NCBI GenBank assembly: GCA_032717465.1
Contig: CM064715.1
Location: 37,773,604 to 37,837,603, forward strand
Length of the DNA: 64,000 nt
Source of the DNA: Coenobita brevimanus
Taxonomy: Eukaryota > Arthropoda > Malacostraca > Decapoda > Coenobitidae
Direction: 5' to 3'
The notes beneath the pieces were generated by a model. That model was not told the DNA's origin, made no database searches, and saw only the letters and a program-made list of their open reading frames with translations. Of the stretch, positions 20,760-30,468 are shown piece by piece. The translations under genes and the position numbers were made by a program. Every line of letters starts with the position of its first letter. The stretch's first letter is position 1.

Positions 20760-23700
20760 TCTGAGGATCAGCTCTGGACAGTGGCGTGGAAAATGGTGCT
20801 TAGGTTTAAGGTTGACCTGTAGGAAGACCAAGCTTCTGCTCTCAAGGTAATCCTGAACAAGTTTCTAAAAATGCAATCTGCCCCTGGGAGATTGCAGGTG
20901 CACACACTAATTCAACTATAAGCCTGAGTTTTAAGTATAACTGCCAAACATCATCATATGGATCTTTCACATATTCTGCAATGTAAATTGAAAATAATCT
21001 GAGAAAGACCCAATTTTGCAAAGCATGACCTGTACGGTACCAGTAAGTCGTTCAGCACCTTGACTGATCTCACATGGTTTGTCTAAGCTATCAGTGATAT
21101 AATATTTCAGCCCTGAAATTTTCCTGTTTAATTCATCATAGCTAAACCATTTCTCGCCTACAAGATCTGTTATGATAAGAGGTATATCATAATTTATAAT
21201 TCCCTCAAACAGATCATGACCAAGGCAAGGAGGTAATCCTGGGCTGGCAACATGGAAGTGGTCTAACTTGTTAAAAACTTAATTAAATATAATGCCACTG
21301 TGCATCTCAACACCTGGTGTTTGCTCAACATATTGAGCATCACTCTTATAGTTCTCCACAGTTCTGGAAGCACAACATCATATGGACAATCCTTGAATGA
21401 ATTCAGGTCTATCATACAAAATCTGCATAAATTCTGATGTCGAAAACTCTCTGTGATTCCACCTACCCCGTGACTCCCAAGATGGTCTTCTATGATGGCA
21501 CACTAAGTTCCTTTAAAAGTATTTTCACCATTTACCTTAATACCTTTCTTTTCTAACTTTTCTAAATCTGCTGCTAGTTTTGAAAGACTTTGTCATGACC
21601 AAATTTTAAATCAGACTCACTGTAAAGCAATACTAGTTGCATTTGGTCAATTGCAGATCTGAAGTGTGGCTCAGTGTTTGCAAGAGTAAAGTATACTACA
21701 AGTACTTTATATTTTTTTCGAGCTGAGCCCAGAGGATTGACTACCTCAAAGGCATCCTGATAGAGAAGGATTTGGATGGAAGGCTGCTGAAAATTTTCAT
21801 TTGACCTGAACAGTGAACCATCCTTCACATCAGCGAGAACCAGTGGAATATTTTGATCTATAATGATATGTTCTGTTTGTTTTAACATGATATTTTTCAC
21901 ACAGATATTTAATACTCTTTTCAATAGAAACACATTGTGCATGTCGGGGCTTCCCCTTTTTCTTCACCAAACAGGCTATATTGGTTCTGGTTTTATCAAT
22001 GAAAATTTTTTCTTGTAGAATGTCTTTCTGGTTTGCTCAGATTTTAATGGTCCACTCAAACAGTTTTAAAAAATGCTTGTGCTGGCCATCTCAACCACAT
22101 TGTCTTTAATTTTTTCCTGCTCTACTCCTGCTTCAGTGAGTCTTACAGTAAGTTTAGCCCTCGAATGTGCCTCTTCAATTTGATTTATGTGTTGGATTTC
22201 ACAAAAAGTATCTTGAACAGTGCTGGCAGGAATTAGAAATTTTTCTTGGAGTTTGAAAAAAAATAATGCAAGTTCCCTCAAATATAAATCCTGCTCCAGC
22301 ACATCCGGAAGCTCATACTGAAACATCTCTGGGTTGCTCTATGACTGCAGATCATTGTCTTCCTCACCTTCAGTATTTCTGTCACTGTCATTACCTTCTC
22401 TATTTTCATTTCCCTCTTGGTGTACATTATTTTCATCATTCTCAAGACATTCCCTGTTCAGCATATCGGAAGACCAACAGCTGTGTTTCCTGCTAAGGTG
22501 TGCACTAAATGAACCAACCCTATGAAATGATTTCTGACACCTTCTGAATGGGCAACTTACACAAATGTCATTACTTATGTACTTATATATGTGTCTTTAA
22601 ATGTGCTATCAGTTCTGTCAAACCATGTAATTTTTGCAGACAAAGAGTAACTGAACACTGCACAGCAACATTCATGTTTTCAGTTTTCCCATAAGTTCCC
22701 TTCTTCAGCTTGTTTCCGCCATGATCTCAGTACACATGTGCTCTATATCCGTTAAGACACAAAACTTCGGTGGCAATTACCTAATCCACAGGGAAATTGA
22801 TAATTTGGTGTACTTCTATGATATCTGTAATGTGTCGCATAGCTGGTGACAGTTGGTGCTGAAAAAATACACTGTCTGAACTGAAACATGTTCCTAAATC
22901 AGGTTTATGCTTGCTTAATTTTGGCTGGGAGGAGAGGAAAATAGCTGTGAGAAAGTGGTTAAACTACTTGGTCGCTGGGAAAAAAGGAAAAAAAAAAATC
23001 AATACTAATGTGCAACTTGGCTATCAGCATGCAGACACTGCTAAGACTCCTGTAGTTCTGTTCATATTCTCAAAAGCATTATGACTCCTGGGATTAAAAT
23101 ACCATTCATCATTAATCAGAACCAAACTTGCATAAGCCTATGTGTCTCCTCTCATTAACCTAACACATCAATGGTACCAAAAATAGATCTATGTGATCGT
23201 TGTGTAAATAATGAAACTTAATACCTTGAGATACATGTGCATTACATTAGTTTAATGTCTGGATATATTAGCCTTAATGAAATCTGGGCAATACACCACA
23301 ACTCTAAATGCATTTACAGAAGTTACTTTTTTATCTCAAGCCTGAAGAACGATGCGATCAAATATGAATAATTCTCCAAACCCAAGAACAACTTGTAATA
23401 TAATCATGATAAGGTTTTGGCTTAGTACTTTCATAACCACCGATAATAAACTTTAAAAGCAAATATCAATAACCCATATGTTAAAATTAAACATTACATG
23501 GTTTCATCTTACACCAGTACTGCAGAGTTTCTTATCTAAAACCAGAAACATATAAATACCACAATATCACTATAATGACTGCTGTAACACAAACAGCAGA
23601 CACTCTAACATCCAAGGCACGCTGTGGTGGACCGTGGAAGCACTCATTGCGGACGGTTGGTAAACAGAGCCTTTGATATTTATAGCGCTCAGCGCTGATT

Positions 23701-23777
23701 GAGCTGCACATAGCGCTGCGCGCTATAAGTAGAAAAGTCCAACTTTTTGTTTATGGGTTTCACCATATAGTTAAATG

Positions 23778-23870
23778 CAAGATCAAGAGAGAGAACAGGT
23801 CAACTCACTTCGGCCTCATAATGAGACAGCCTGGCGCATGACGTCACGCGGCTGTTTCCCGCTCGGTTCA
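23778..23870. repeat. Inner inverted repeat of X, left copy
   Basis: Shares GATCAAGAGAG..GAACAGGTCAA and the GACGTC..GCGGCTGT block, in inverse orientation, with 25815-25895. The pair encloses the THAP start, microsatellites and CR1 fragment C. Confidence 0.65.
23839..23846. promoter_or_regulatory. CRE-like TGACGTCA palindrome upstream of THAP
   Basis: TGACGTCA is a full cyclic-AMP response element consensus, 140 bases 5' of the THAP ATG. It lies in a block (23778-23870) that is repeated in inverse orientation at 25815-25895, where it reads GACGTC within the same context. Promoter function is inference. Confidence 0.4.
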
Positions 23871-23985
23871 CCTGGACAGATGGGTTCAGTTGTATCCTGA
23901 CATTCCCCGACTCAAGCTCGCCCCAAGCGACACACTCACTCCTGTTTTGGGGGAGTAATTCTACCTCAATCAATTTTGTGACAAT

Positions 23986-24084
23986 ATGGTTAGTTGTGCA
24001 GTTAGAGGATGCACTTCTAGTCAGAGAAGGAAGGATCCTCTTATTAAATTCCATCGGTTCCCTGAAAATGAAGAGTTCCGAAGA
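23986..24084 (+). pseudogene. THAP-domain protein, first 33 codons
   Basis: ATG at 23986 opens MVSCAVRGCTSS, then a basic QRRKD stretch, IKFHRFPENEE and FRR. The C-x4-C pair followed by FHRFP is the N-terminal half of a THAP (C2CH) zinc-binding, sequence-specific DNA-binding domain. THAP domains occur at the start of several DNA transposases (P, Kolobok, ISL2EU) and in cellular regulators. The frame runs into a (GA)n array at 24081 and the second C/H pair is not found. The rest has been lost or displaced by microsatellites and the CR1 fragment, or lies in an exon I could not recognise. It is divergent to the C2H2 gene inside X. Confidence 0.7.
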
Positions 24085-24228
24085 GAGAGAGAGAGAGAGA
24101 GAGAGAGATAAAAAATGTTGTGAACTGTGGTAAAGTATGGTGCAAGATGTAGGTAGGGAAGGATTAGATGTGGAGGTCAAGTGAGGATTAAGGTGTGGCA
24201 TGCAGACTGAGGAAGAGAGAGAGAGAGA

Positions 24229-24262
<34 letters not shown>

Positions 24263-24402
24263 TTTGTTCGGTCTCGCATGTTCTTCAGAATTCGAGTCCT
24301 AAACAAGAACCTAGTATCACATAAATGTGAAAAAAAGAAGTCCTCTAAATTAACTAAGAAAATTATCTGAAGTAAAGTACAAAGGTACATGTTTAAATAT
24401 CC

Positions 24403-24481
<79 letters not shown>
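24085..24481. repeat. Microsatellite-rich spacer
   Basis: (GA)n at 24081-24108, short (GA)n then (GT)n at 24212-24260, and a long (TG)n of about 40 units at 24402-24481 that abuts the 3' end of CR1 fragment C. There is no gene. Confidence 0.85.
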
Positions 24482-24484
<3 letters not shown>

Positions 24485-25609
24485 CTTACCTAATTGTTCT
24501 TACCTAATTGTATCTTTACAGGAATGAGTCAAGCTCGTATTGTCCCGTGTCTTAGACCATATTTATCGTACATATCCTTAAATTTGTGAATTGTTTTGGC
24601 ACACACTATTTCATTCGGTAGTGCATTCCATTGATCAATTGCTCTGTCTGGGAAACTGAATTTCCTTACGTCTTTATGACCTCTCTTCTTATGCAGTTTT
24701 TTGCAGTGTCCTCTTGCTGATGCTTCTCCATATGTTAAGTAATCATTTATGTCTATTTTCTCCTTTCCTGATATGCACTTATATAGCATTATCATGTCAC
24801 CTCTTTTCCTTCTCTCCTGTAGTGTTGGTAGATTCAGTTTATTTAGTCTTTCTTCGTAGCTTAGGTCCCTTAAGCTTGGTATCCATCTTGTAGCGGCCCT
24901 TTGAACTTTTTCAATCTTGTCTATATGCTTTTTGAGATGAGGACTCCAGACTATTGATGCATATTCCAGGGTTGGTCTAATGAATGATGTTATTATCCTT
25001 CTTAGCATGTCTTCATTTATGTATGTGAATGCTATTCTCATATTTGCAAGCAGTGTATACATGTTCCGTACCTTCTCGCTGATGTGGTCAGCCGGAGATA
25101 GTCTGTTATTGATAATCACACCTAGGTCTTTCTCTCTTTCTGATGTCTATAGGGTTTTATTTCCTAACTTATAATCCCAATCAGGTCTTTTTCCACTTTT
25201 ACCAAACTTGATTACATGACACTTGTCCACATTGAATTCCATTTGCCATGTACTACTCCATTCATGAAGTTTATTTAATTCTTCTTGTAGCTCCCTACAA
25301 GAGTCTGTGCTAGTAATTCTCCTTTGTATTTTTGCATCATCTGCAAACATATTCAGATAGCTCTCATTTCCAGTGTTACTGTTTATATCATTTATGTACA
25401 CTAGAAACATGATTGGTGCCAGCACCGAACCCTGTGGTACTCCACTAGTCACTTCTTTCCATGATGAGTAGTTTCCTCTTAGTACTGTCCTCATTTCTAT
25501 TTTTATGAGAAAGTCTTGCATCCAACAAAACAGTTTGCCTCGAATTCCTCCTTGATGGTACAGTTTCCATAAAAGTCTTTGGTGTGGTACTGTGTCAAAA
25601 GCTTTCTTT
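24482..25609 (-). mobile_element. CR1-type LINE, 3' fragment C
   Basis: 5'-truncated copy holding the second half of RT and the C-terminal region. The 3' end carries two or more copies of an AATTAGGTAAGAAC unit (24485-24515), a tandem tail typical of CR1/L2 elements. The 5' breakpoint at 25609 is fused directly to a (GT)n array. Its closest relative in the window is 31033-32165. Confidence 0.85.
24529..25609 (-). pseudogene. CR1 reverse transcriptase, C-terminal half (fragment C)
   Basis: At 25521-25147: GVPQGSVLAPIMFLVYINDI and MFADDAKIQRRI, the catalytic FADD box, then WQMEFNVDKCHVIKFGKS. After a frameshift near 25140, the piece at 25119-24529 is open for 196 residues: INNRLSPADHISEKVRN, TLEYASIVWSPHLKK, KVQRAATRWIPSLRDLSYEE and FPDRAIDQWNALPNEIV. 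This order is characteristic of CR1-clade proteins. It is missing the N-terminal RT motifs and the endonuclease. Confidence 0.85.
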
Positions 25610-25610
25610 C

Positions 25611-25684
<74 letters not shown>

Positions 25685-25770
25685 AACTACAGAATTATAG
25701 TAACATGAAAATGTACAAATATATACCTTCAAGAGAGGGAGAGAGAGAGAGAGAGAGAGAGATTAGTATA
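25610..25770. repeat. (GT)n and (GA)n microsatellites
   Basis: (GT)n of about 37 units at 25610-25683 and (GA)n at 25736-25763. The flanking pattern mirrors the (GT)n and (GA)n on the other side of CR1 fragment C. Confidence 0.9.
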
Positions 25771-25814
25771 GTTTCCCGTTTTTACTGCTGTTTTCTCTGT
25801 ATGGTAACCCCCTT

Positions 25815-25895
25815 TTCTCCCCCACACAGCCGCGCGACGTCACAGACCTGCGCACTAGGAGGAAATTATTTGACCTGTTCTCTCTTGATCTAGGT
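25815..25895. repeat. Inner inverted repeat of X, right copy
   Basis: Inverse partner of 23778-23870, adjoining the inner edge of the right X arm. Spacing within the block differs by about ten bases. Confidence 0.65.
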
Positions 25896-26339
25896 TAAAT
25901 GTAGATACCGGTAAATCCCCGTAATATTGGCCTGCTACTGTAAACATGGGAATTCGAGGCAAGACTGTACTTTAACAGGCACGTTACCGTAAATTTTACG
26001 TAAATTTCTAATCGTCATAACGATTGGACAAAACTGTTGCCATCCTGCTTTGCAGGATTCAATAATAATAATGATGATGATAATGATGATACTGATGATG
26101 GTAATGATGATGATGATGATAATGATGATAAAATAATAATCACTTGTTATTAGGCATGATGCAGAGGACAAACACTCAAACAGCATGTGTTGACGCAGTT
26201 TAGTATGTTTGCCATGACAGAAGGTTCGCTTACTGTCAAACATTAATTTAGTATTATTATAACCCTACCATTACAGCATATCATGGCACTGTTTGGTTTC
26301 ATATGTCGATGCTGTTCCCGTGTTTTATCAGGAAGATTA

Positions 26340-26472
26340 TGGTGTTTGTCCTTCTCTGTATCGTGCCTAATAACATGTGATTCTGTCTGATAAATTACCA
26401 ATATGCCGGGAATCGAACCCGGGACTCTCTGGTGCGAGCCAGGCAGCATACCACTACACCACGACCAGGTGA
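26340..26472 (-). mobile_element. tRNA-like SINE head, minus strand
   Basis: On the minus strand, TGGTGTAGTGGTATGCTGCC is a near-consensus box A and GGGTTCGATTCCCGG contains a perfect box B. The body follows (GGTAATTTATCAGACAG onward). The anticodon stem does not fold cleanly (4-bp stem, 6-base loop), so a functional tRNA gene is unlikely. Confidence 0.65.
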
Positions 26473-26514
26473 AAGTTAACTCACGTTGTCACAATCTTGT
26501 AATCAACATCCCTC

Positions 26515-26602
26515 CGCTTGATCGTGGTGTAGTGGTATGCTGCCTGGCTCTCACCAGAGTCCCGGGTTCGATTCCCGGCATATTGGTAATTTATCAGATG
26601 AT
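26515..26602 (+). mobile_element. tRNA-like SINE head, plus strand
   Basis: Inverse partner of 26340-26472 with the same box A and box B. Homology ends after GGTAATTTATCAGA. Two bases are missing next to the anticodon loop region relative to the other copy. Confidence 0.6.
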
Positions 26603-27167
26603 TTTTCCTGTGTACAGTACAGGTTTCTCTCCAACATATGATTACTACTACTTTTACTATACTACAACTAGAACTACTACTACTATTATTATTACTGCTA
26701 TAACTATCATGACACCTGCAAGCAGGATGGCAACAGTTTTGTCCAATCGTCATATACCGATGCGAGACATTCGGCCTCCGTCTGTCTGTCCAGTCGTTTG
26801 TTTGTCCACTAACTCCTAGGCTATTTGATGGATGGCAGTGAAACGTCACATGTGTATTTAAGTGAGTTGCAGGCATGTCTTGCATTGTTATTTTTCTTAA
26901 ACAGCTGTAGTGATCCCACAAAGCACTACAATAAGTTGTATTACCATGGTGAAGTGCTATATTGGGAAGGTCCAGTGGTGCTGATATGAAGAGTCTGTAG
27001 TCGGTTCTGTAGTTAACATACCAGTACTCCGTAATATAGGCACGTTTAGGTCTGCAGTTTTTGTATGTAATGTTAGGAACACTACACATCTATGCTGCTG
27101 TCGTTATTATTATAATTATTATTATCGCCCTCCTTCAGAGGGTGTAGCGATAATGTTTTTGCCTGTA

Positions 27168-27209
<42 letters not shown>

Positions 27210-28676
27210 CCCATTATATCTCATGAACGGCTTGAGCTTCAACACGAAACCTTCAGGGTATCAAGATATGGCCAAAATCTTGGAAGAGCTCGAAAACGGG
27301 CACTAGTGGTCACGGTCAAGATCACCAAAATGGCTGCCAAAGGTCAATTAGTTATTATTGCCCTCCTTTAGCACCATTATACCTCATGAATGGCTTGAGC
27401 TATCAACATGAAACCTTCAGGGTATAAAGATATGGCCAAAATCTTGGACTTGGCCAACAGCATATTCTGACAGGCGATTAGCATTCGGTTCCCGATTCCC
27501 TGTCTTTCATTACTAATGCACACCACGTATATTTATCGGTAAAGGGTGGACAACAGGCCTGGTGGCCCAGGGATGTGGTGAGGGGCAGTGTGGTGTCAGA
27601 GTGGGGGTAGAGTAGGGTCGATGATGGCTGGAAGAGAGGGGGGTGCAACTGGGGCAGCAGTGGGGGGTAATTGACGATTTGTCGACGGTGGGACAGGGAA
27701 AATGTGGTTAGCTGATAAACGGACATAATGACAATCATATGTATCATTATACAGATTTATAATGGATTAGTAGTTGTAGTAGCAGTAGTAGTATTATGAA
27801 GGAAAGTAGACAGTCATTTGGAAAAGGGGTTAGTAGTGGTAGTGCCAATAATGGCTGTAACAGATTCAGCAGTCTTGTGCTAACGTAGTTCGTGTGGGAA
27901 TAATCATGTGACGAATAATGTAATAAAGAGGCTATAGGACCGGACAACTAGAACCCCCTTACGGAATATGACGGCAGGCAGTAAGAGGATACCGGTAAGA
28001 GTAAGAGTAATAGAAGAGGAAGAGGCTGAAGGAAAATACTGCACGTATGAGGTGAAGCAACAGTTAATGCCTGGATAACGAGGTGGAGCAGGATGCCACA
28101 GCTTTATCTTCGTTGTCCCATATTTTTTTGTGTTGCTGACTTCTAATTTCATCAGGTTATAGTTAATTATTGGTGAAAGCTCTCCGCTGCCTAACACAGT
28201 GTGGTTTATTCGTCCACATAAAAAAATTTTAACATTCATAACCATCCGCACAGTAACTGTGGGCCTCAACATTAAATTCACAGACCTTCTACATTATCCT
28301 TTTAGAAAATTCAGGAATATCATATTCACAAAAATTATCACTGCAGTGATAATGACCAGTCGCAGCTTAAATACAACTGGCTCGTAGCTTTATTTGCATG
28401 ATGAGGCTTCGAAACATATGGGTCGTGTCTGGACGTTTCACAGGACTCCATGATAACTTAGCAGTTTGTTATATGCTATGTATGTTACGAACGCATAATG
28501 TTCTGCTGGTGATTAGCATGGAAACGTTTTGTATCCAATTTCAATAAGTTTCTCACCATTCGCCTCGTAGCTCAGTACCAAACTACCGTTCACGGTTGTC
28601 CGTTTGCCGGCCCTCTCTCTAACTCTGACTTCCACTCCCTTCCACCGACGGGGATACAGAAACTTTGGTGCGTGGG

Positions 28677-28682
28677 TGTACA
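28677..28682. repeat. TGTACA between elements X and Y
   Basis: Single TGTACA shared by the right end of X and the left end of Y, as expected if one element inserted into the target duplication of the other. Confidence 0.75.
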
Positions 28683-29033
28683 GTCACGCGTACTAATTTC
28701 TGCTCAGGGGTTACCCCTTCCTTCCCCCCTCTACCCTGGACAGAGGGAAGGGGGGAATCGCGAACAAGTCTACCCCGCCTTCTGCCCCCAACTCCCCCAC
28801 CCTCCACCACCACCTGCCAGTTACTGATTAGACGCAAATTTTCTCATGTCCTGTAAACATGACTAAACTGTCGTCGCACACGCTTTCAACGGCCAAGATT
28901 TGGACTATATTTTTAGAATAAATTATTACCGTATTGAACTGCATTCTCAAATTGAAAATATTCACCATCATTGTAATCCAGTGTCGTTCGCTGCACAAAT
29001 CTGGGTTCTAGTGCTTACCTTTTCACTTCCCCC

Positions 29034-29077
<44 letters not shown>

Positions 29078-29439
29078 TTACTTTTCCCACTCAATCTTTC
29101 TTTTTAAATTTATATAACTTTCTCTTTGCTTCTATCCCCCTCTCCCCCTTCTCTCTCGTTCTTTGTCTTAAGTGTTCCCCGCCTCTCAACCCTCCCCTCC
29201 CCCCACCTTAGGCCTGATCAGCAGTCAGTTATACCGTCACCGCTCCTTCGTATATCGTGTGCAGGCAACATTTATCACACACACTTAGGTCAGATGTATG
29301 GAAAGCTAATTTTTTTCTTTATATATAATTGTATTTCTCATTATGTGCCAAGTTCAAATAGAGAACACCAGACTAATATTTCGTAATTTTTATTAGAGTG
29401 ACCGTTCCACTTCACATAGCTGGGTAGCTGGGCTTATAA

Positions 29440-29471
<32 letters not shown>

Positions 29472-30462
29472 ACTTAAATTTTGCACTGACAGCGTGGCGA
29501 CTACAAATATAGTCATTCTAACAACTGGATCTGCTGGCTCCAAACCTTCCCTGTCCCAGTCAAACTCCTCATTCAATAACCGGTTATTGAATGAGGAGTT
29601 TGACTGGGACAGGGAAGGTTTGGAGCCAGCAGATCCAGTTGTTAGAATGACTATATTTGTAGTCGCCACGCTGTCAGTGCAAAATTTAAGTCGTGTGTGT
29701 GTGTTTGTGTGTGTGCAGTTTATAAGCCCAGCTACCCAGCTATGTGAAGTGGAACGGTCACTCTAATAAATATTACGAATATTGGTCTGGTGTTCTCTAT
29801 TTGAACTTGGCACATAATGAGAAATACAATTATATTTTAAAAAAAATTTAGCTTTCCATACATCTGACCTAAGTGTGTGTGATAAATGTTGCCTGCACAC
29901 GATATACGAAGGAGCGGTGACGGTATAACTGACTGCTGATCAGGCCTAAGGTGGGGGGAGGGGAGGGGTGAGAGGCGGGGAAGACTTAAGACAAAGAACG
30001 AGAGAGAAGGGGGAGAGGGGGAGAGAAGCAAAGAGAAAGTTATATAAATTTAAAAAGAAAGAGTGAGTGGGAAAAGTAAATTAAGAGAGAGAGAGAGAGA
30101 GAGAGAGAGCTGGGGGAAGTGAAAAGGTAAGCACTGGAACCCAGATTTGTGCAGCGGACGACACTGGATTACAATGATGATGAATATTTTCAATTTGAGA
30201 ATGCAGTTCAATACGGTAATAATTCATTCTAAAAATATAGTCCAAATCTTGGCCGTTGAAAGCGTGTGCGACGACAGTTTAGTCATGTTTACAGGACATG
30301 AGAAAATTTGCGTCTAATCAGTAACTGGCAGCGGGCGGTGGAGGGTGGGGGAGTTGGGGGCAGAAGGCGGGGCAGACTTGTTCGCGATTCCCCCCTTCCC
30401 TCTGTCCAGGGTAGAGGGGGGAAGGAAGGGGTAACCCCTGAGCAGAAATTAGTACGCGTGAC
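28683..30462. mobile_element. Element Y: 1.78-kb near-perfect palindrome
   Basis: Two arms of about 890 bases meet at AATAACCGGTTATT (center 29581/29582). They differ mainly in microsatellite length: (CT)n 29037-29073 against (GA)n 30083-30108, and the (CA)n/(GT)n arrays near 29445 and 29692. The termini read GTCACGCGTACTAATTTCTG at both ends and share CACGC..AATTTCTG with element X. Both sides have TGTACA. No protein is recognised; identical small frames on the two strands follow from the symmetry. It is a fold-back type non-autonomous element, possibly mobilised by the same enzyme as X. Confidence 0.85.
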
Positions 30463-30468
30463 TGTACA
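30463..30468. repeat. TGTACA target duplication, right
   Basis: Third TGTACA. On the minus strand it is read as codons Cys-Thr following ASELG of CR1 ORF1, the same codons that precede VVNLER at 11850. Confidence 0.75.

Larger units (their letters stand above)
19622..22675 (-). pseudogene. Repeat-associated C2H2 zinc-finger gene of element X, broken
   Basis: Decayed minus-strand gene. Two N-terminal C2H2 fingers: CSVTLC..HLKTH from 22675, and CPFRRCQKSF..HLSRKH near 22550-22470. A central region follows with ELPDVLEQDLYLRELALFF, LYQDAFEVVNPLGSARKKYK and FRSAIDQMQLVLLY. Further on are GSHGVGGITESF..CRFC, HFHVASPGLPPCLGHDLFEG and LKPKHHFPRHCPELILRF, a FESKHSYFKK block, and the C-terminal LSYTPLSIYKIGN ending at TAG 19622-19624. 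This architecture is familiar from long repeat-encoded proteins in many animal genomes, but I cannot name the family or its enzyme activity. It is interrupted by SINEs at 20411-20759 and 19808-20028 and by several stops. Its place between the arms of X suggests it is X's own gene, perhaps a transposase. Confidence 0.65.
22676..23985. promoter_or_regulatory. Intergenic spacer between the divergent genes of X
   Basis: 1.3 kb without a gene. It separates the minus-strand C2H2 gene from the plus-strand THAP gene and so would hold both promoters. At 23697-23730 there are GCGCT-rich inverted blocks (ATAGCGCTCAGCGCT and AGCGCTGCGCGCTAT). Nothing else is recognised. Confidence 0.45.
26020..26750. mobile_element. 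731-bp inverted-repeat (MITE-like) element in the right X arm
   Basis: Flanked by CATA (26016-26019 and 26751-26754). The inverted termini extend about 30 bases or more: ACGATTGGACAAAACTGTTG at the left and its inverse at the right, continuing into CCATCCTGC. The left arm of X has the empty site, GGTATATG followed by the TAGAAATTT block, near 19110-19130. It holds no coding sequence. Inside are (GAT)n and (ACT)n arrays and two tRNA-like heads in opposite orientation. The superfamily is unknown; a 4-bp duplication fits several. Confidence 0.75.
11857..28676. mobile_element. Element X: large DNA-transposon-like element with about 2-kb inverted arms
   Basis: Element of 16.8 kb bounded by TGTACA on both sides. 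The left terminus begins CCCACGCACCAAATTTCTG; the inverse of the right terminus begins CCCACGCACCAAAGTTTCTG. The inverted arms stay alignable inward to about 19155 on the left and 25985 on the right, apart from later insertions. Inside lie a minus-strand C2H2 gene remnant (19622-22675) and a plus-strand THAP start (23986). Removing the nested insertions would leave roughly 9 kb. Six-base duplications and long arms fit a cut-and-paste transposon, but the superfamily is not recognised: there is no RNase H-type transposase I can name, and no polymerase or integrase of Polinton type. A chance inverted duplication is less likely given the matching hexamers and the restored LINE frame. Confidence 0.7.
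25985..28676. repeat. Element X right inverted arm
   Basis: Inverse counterpart of 11857-19155. It lacks the SINE, cold-shock retroposon and piggyBac insertions of the left arm, but carries its own insertion at 26020-26750. The terminal block ends TTTGGTGCGTGGG before TGTACA. Confidence 0.75.

Noticed and set aside
26400..26470. Functional tRNA gene on the minus strand
   Set aside because: Box A and box B are good, but the anticodon stem and acceptor stem do not pair properly, and an inverse copy with a shared 3' body lies next to it; a SINE head fits better.
11857..28676. Element X as a Polinton/Maverick
   Set aside because: Size, long arms and a 6-bp duplication fit, but no protein-primed polymerase, integrase, packaging ATPase or capsid-like gene was seen, and much of the length is later insertions.
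11857..28676. The X arms as a simple inverted segmental duplication
   Set aside because: Matched termini at TGTACA, restoration of the CR1 frame and different genes between the arms fit transposition better; not fully excluded without a second copy.
29494..29766. Identical 70-residue proteins on both strands beginning MATTNIVILTTG
   Set aside because: A consequence of the element Y palindrome; no motif or codon signal, and the end is a (GT)n translation.
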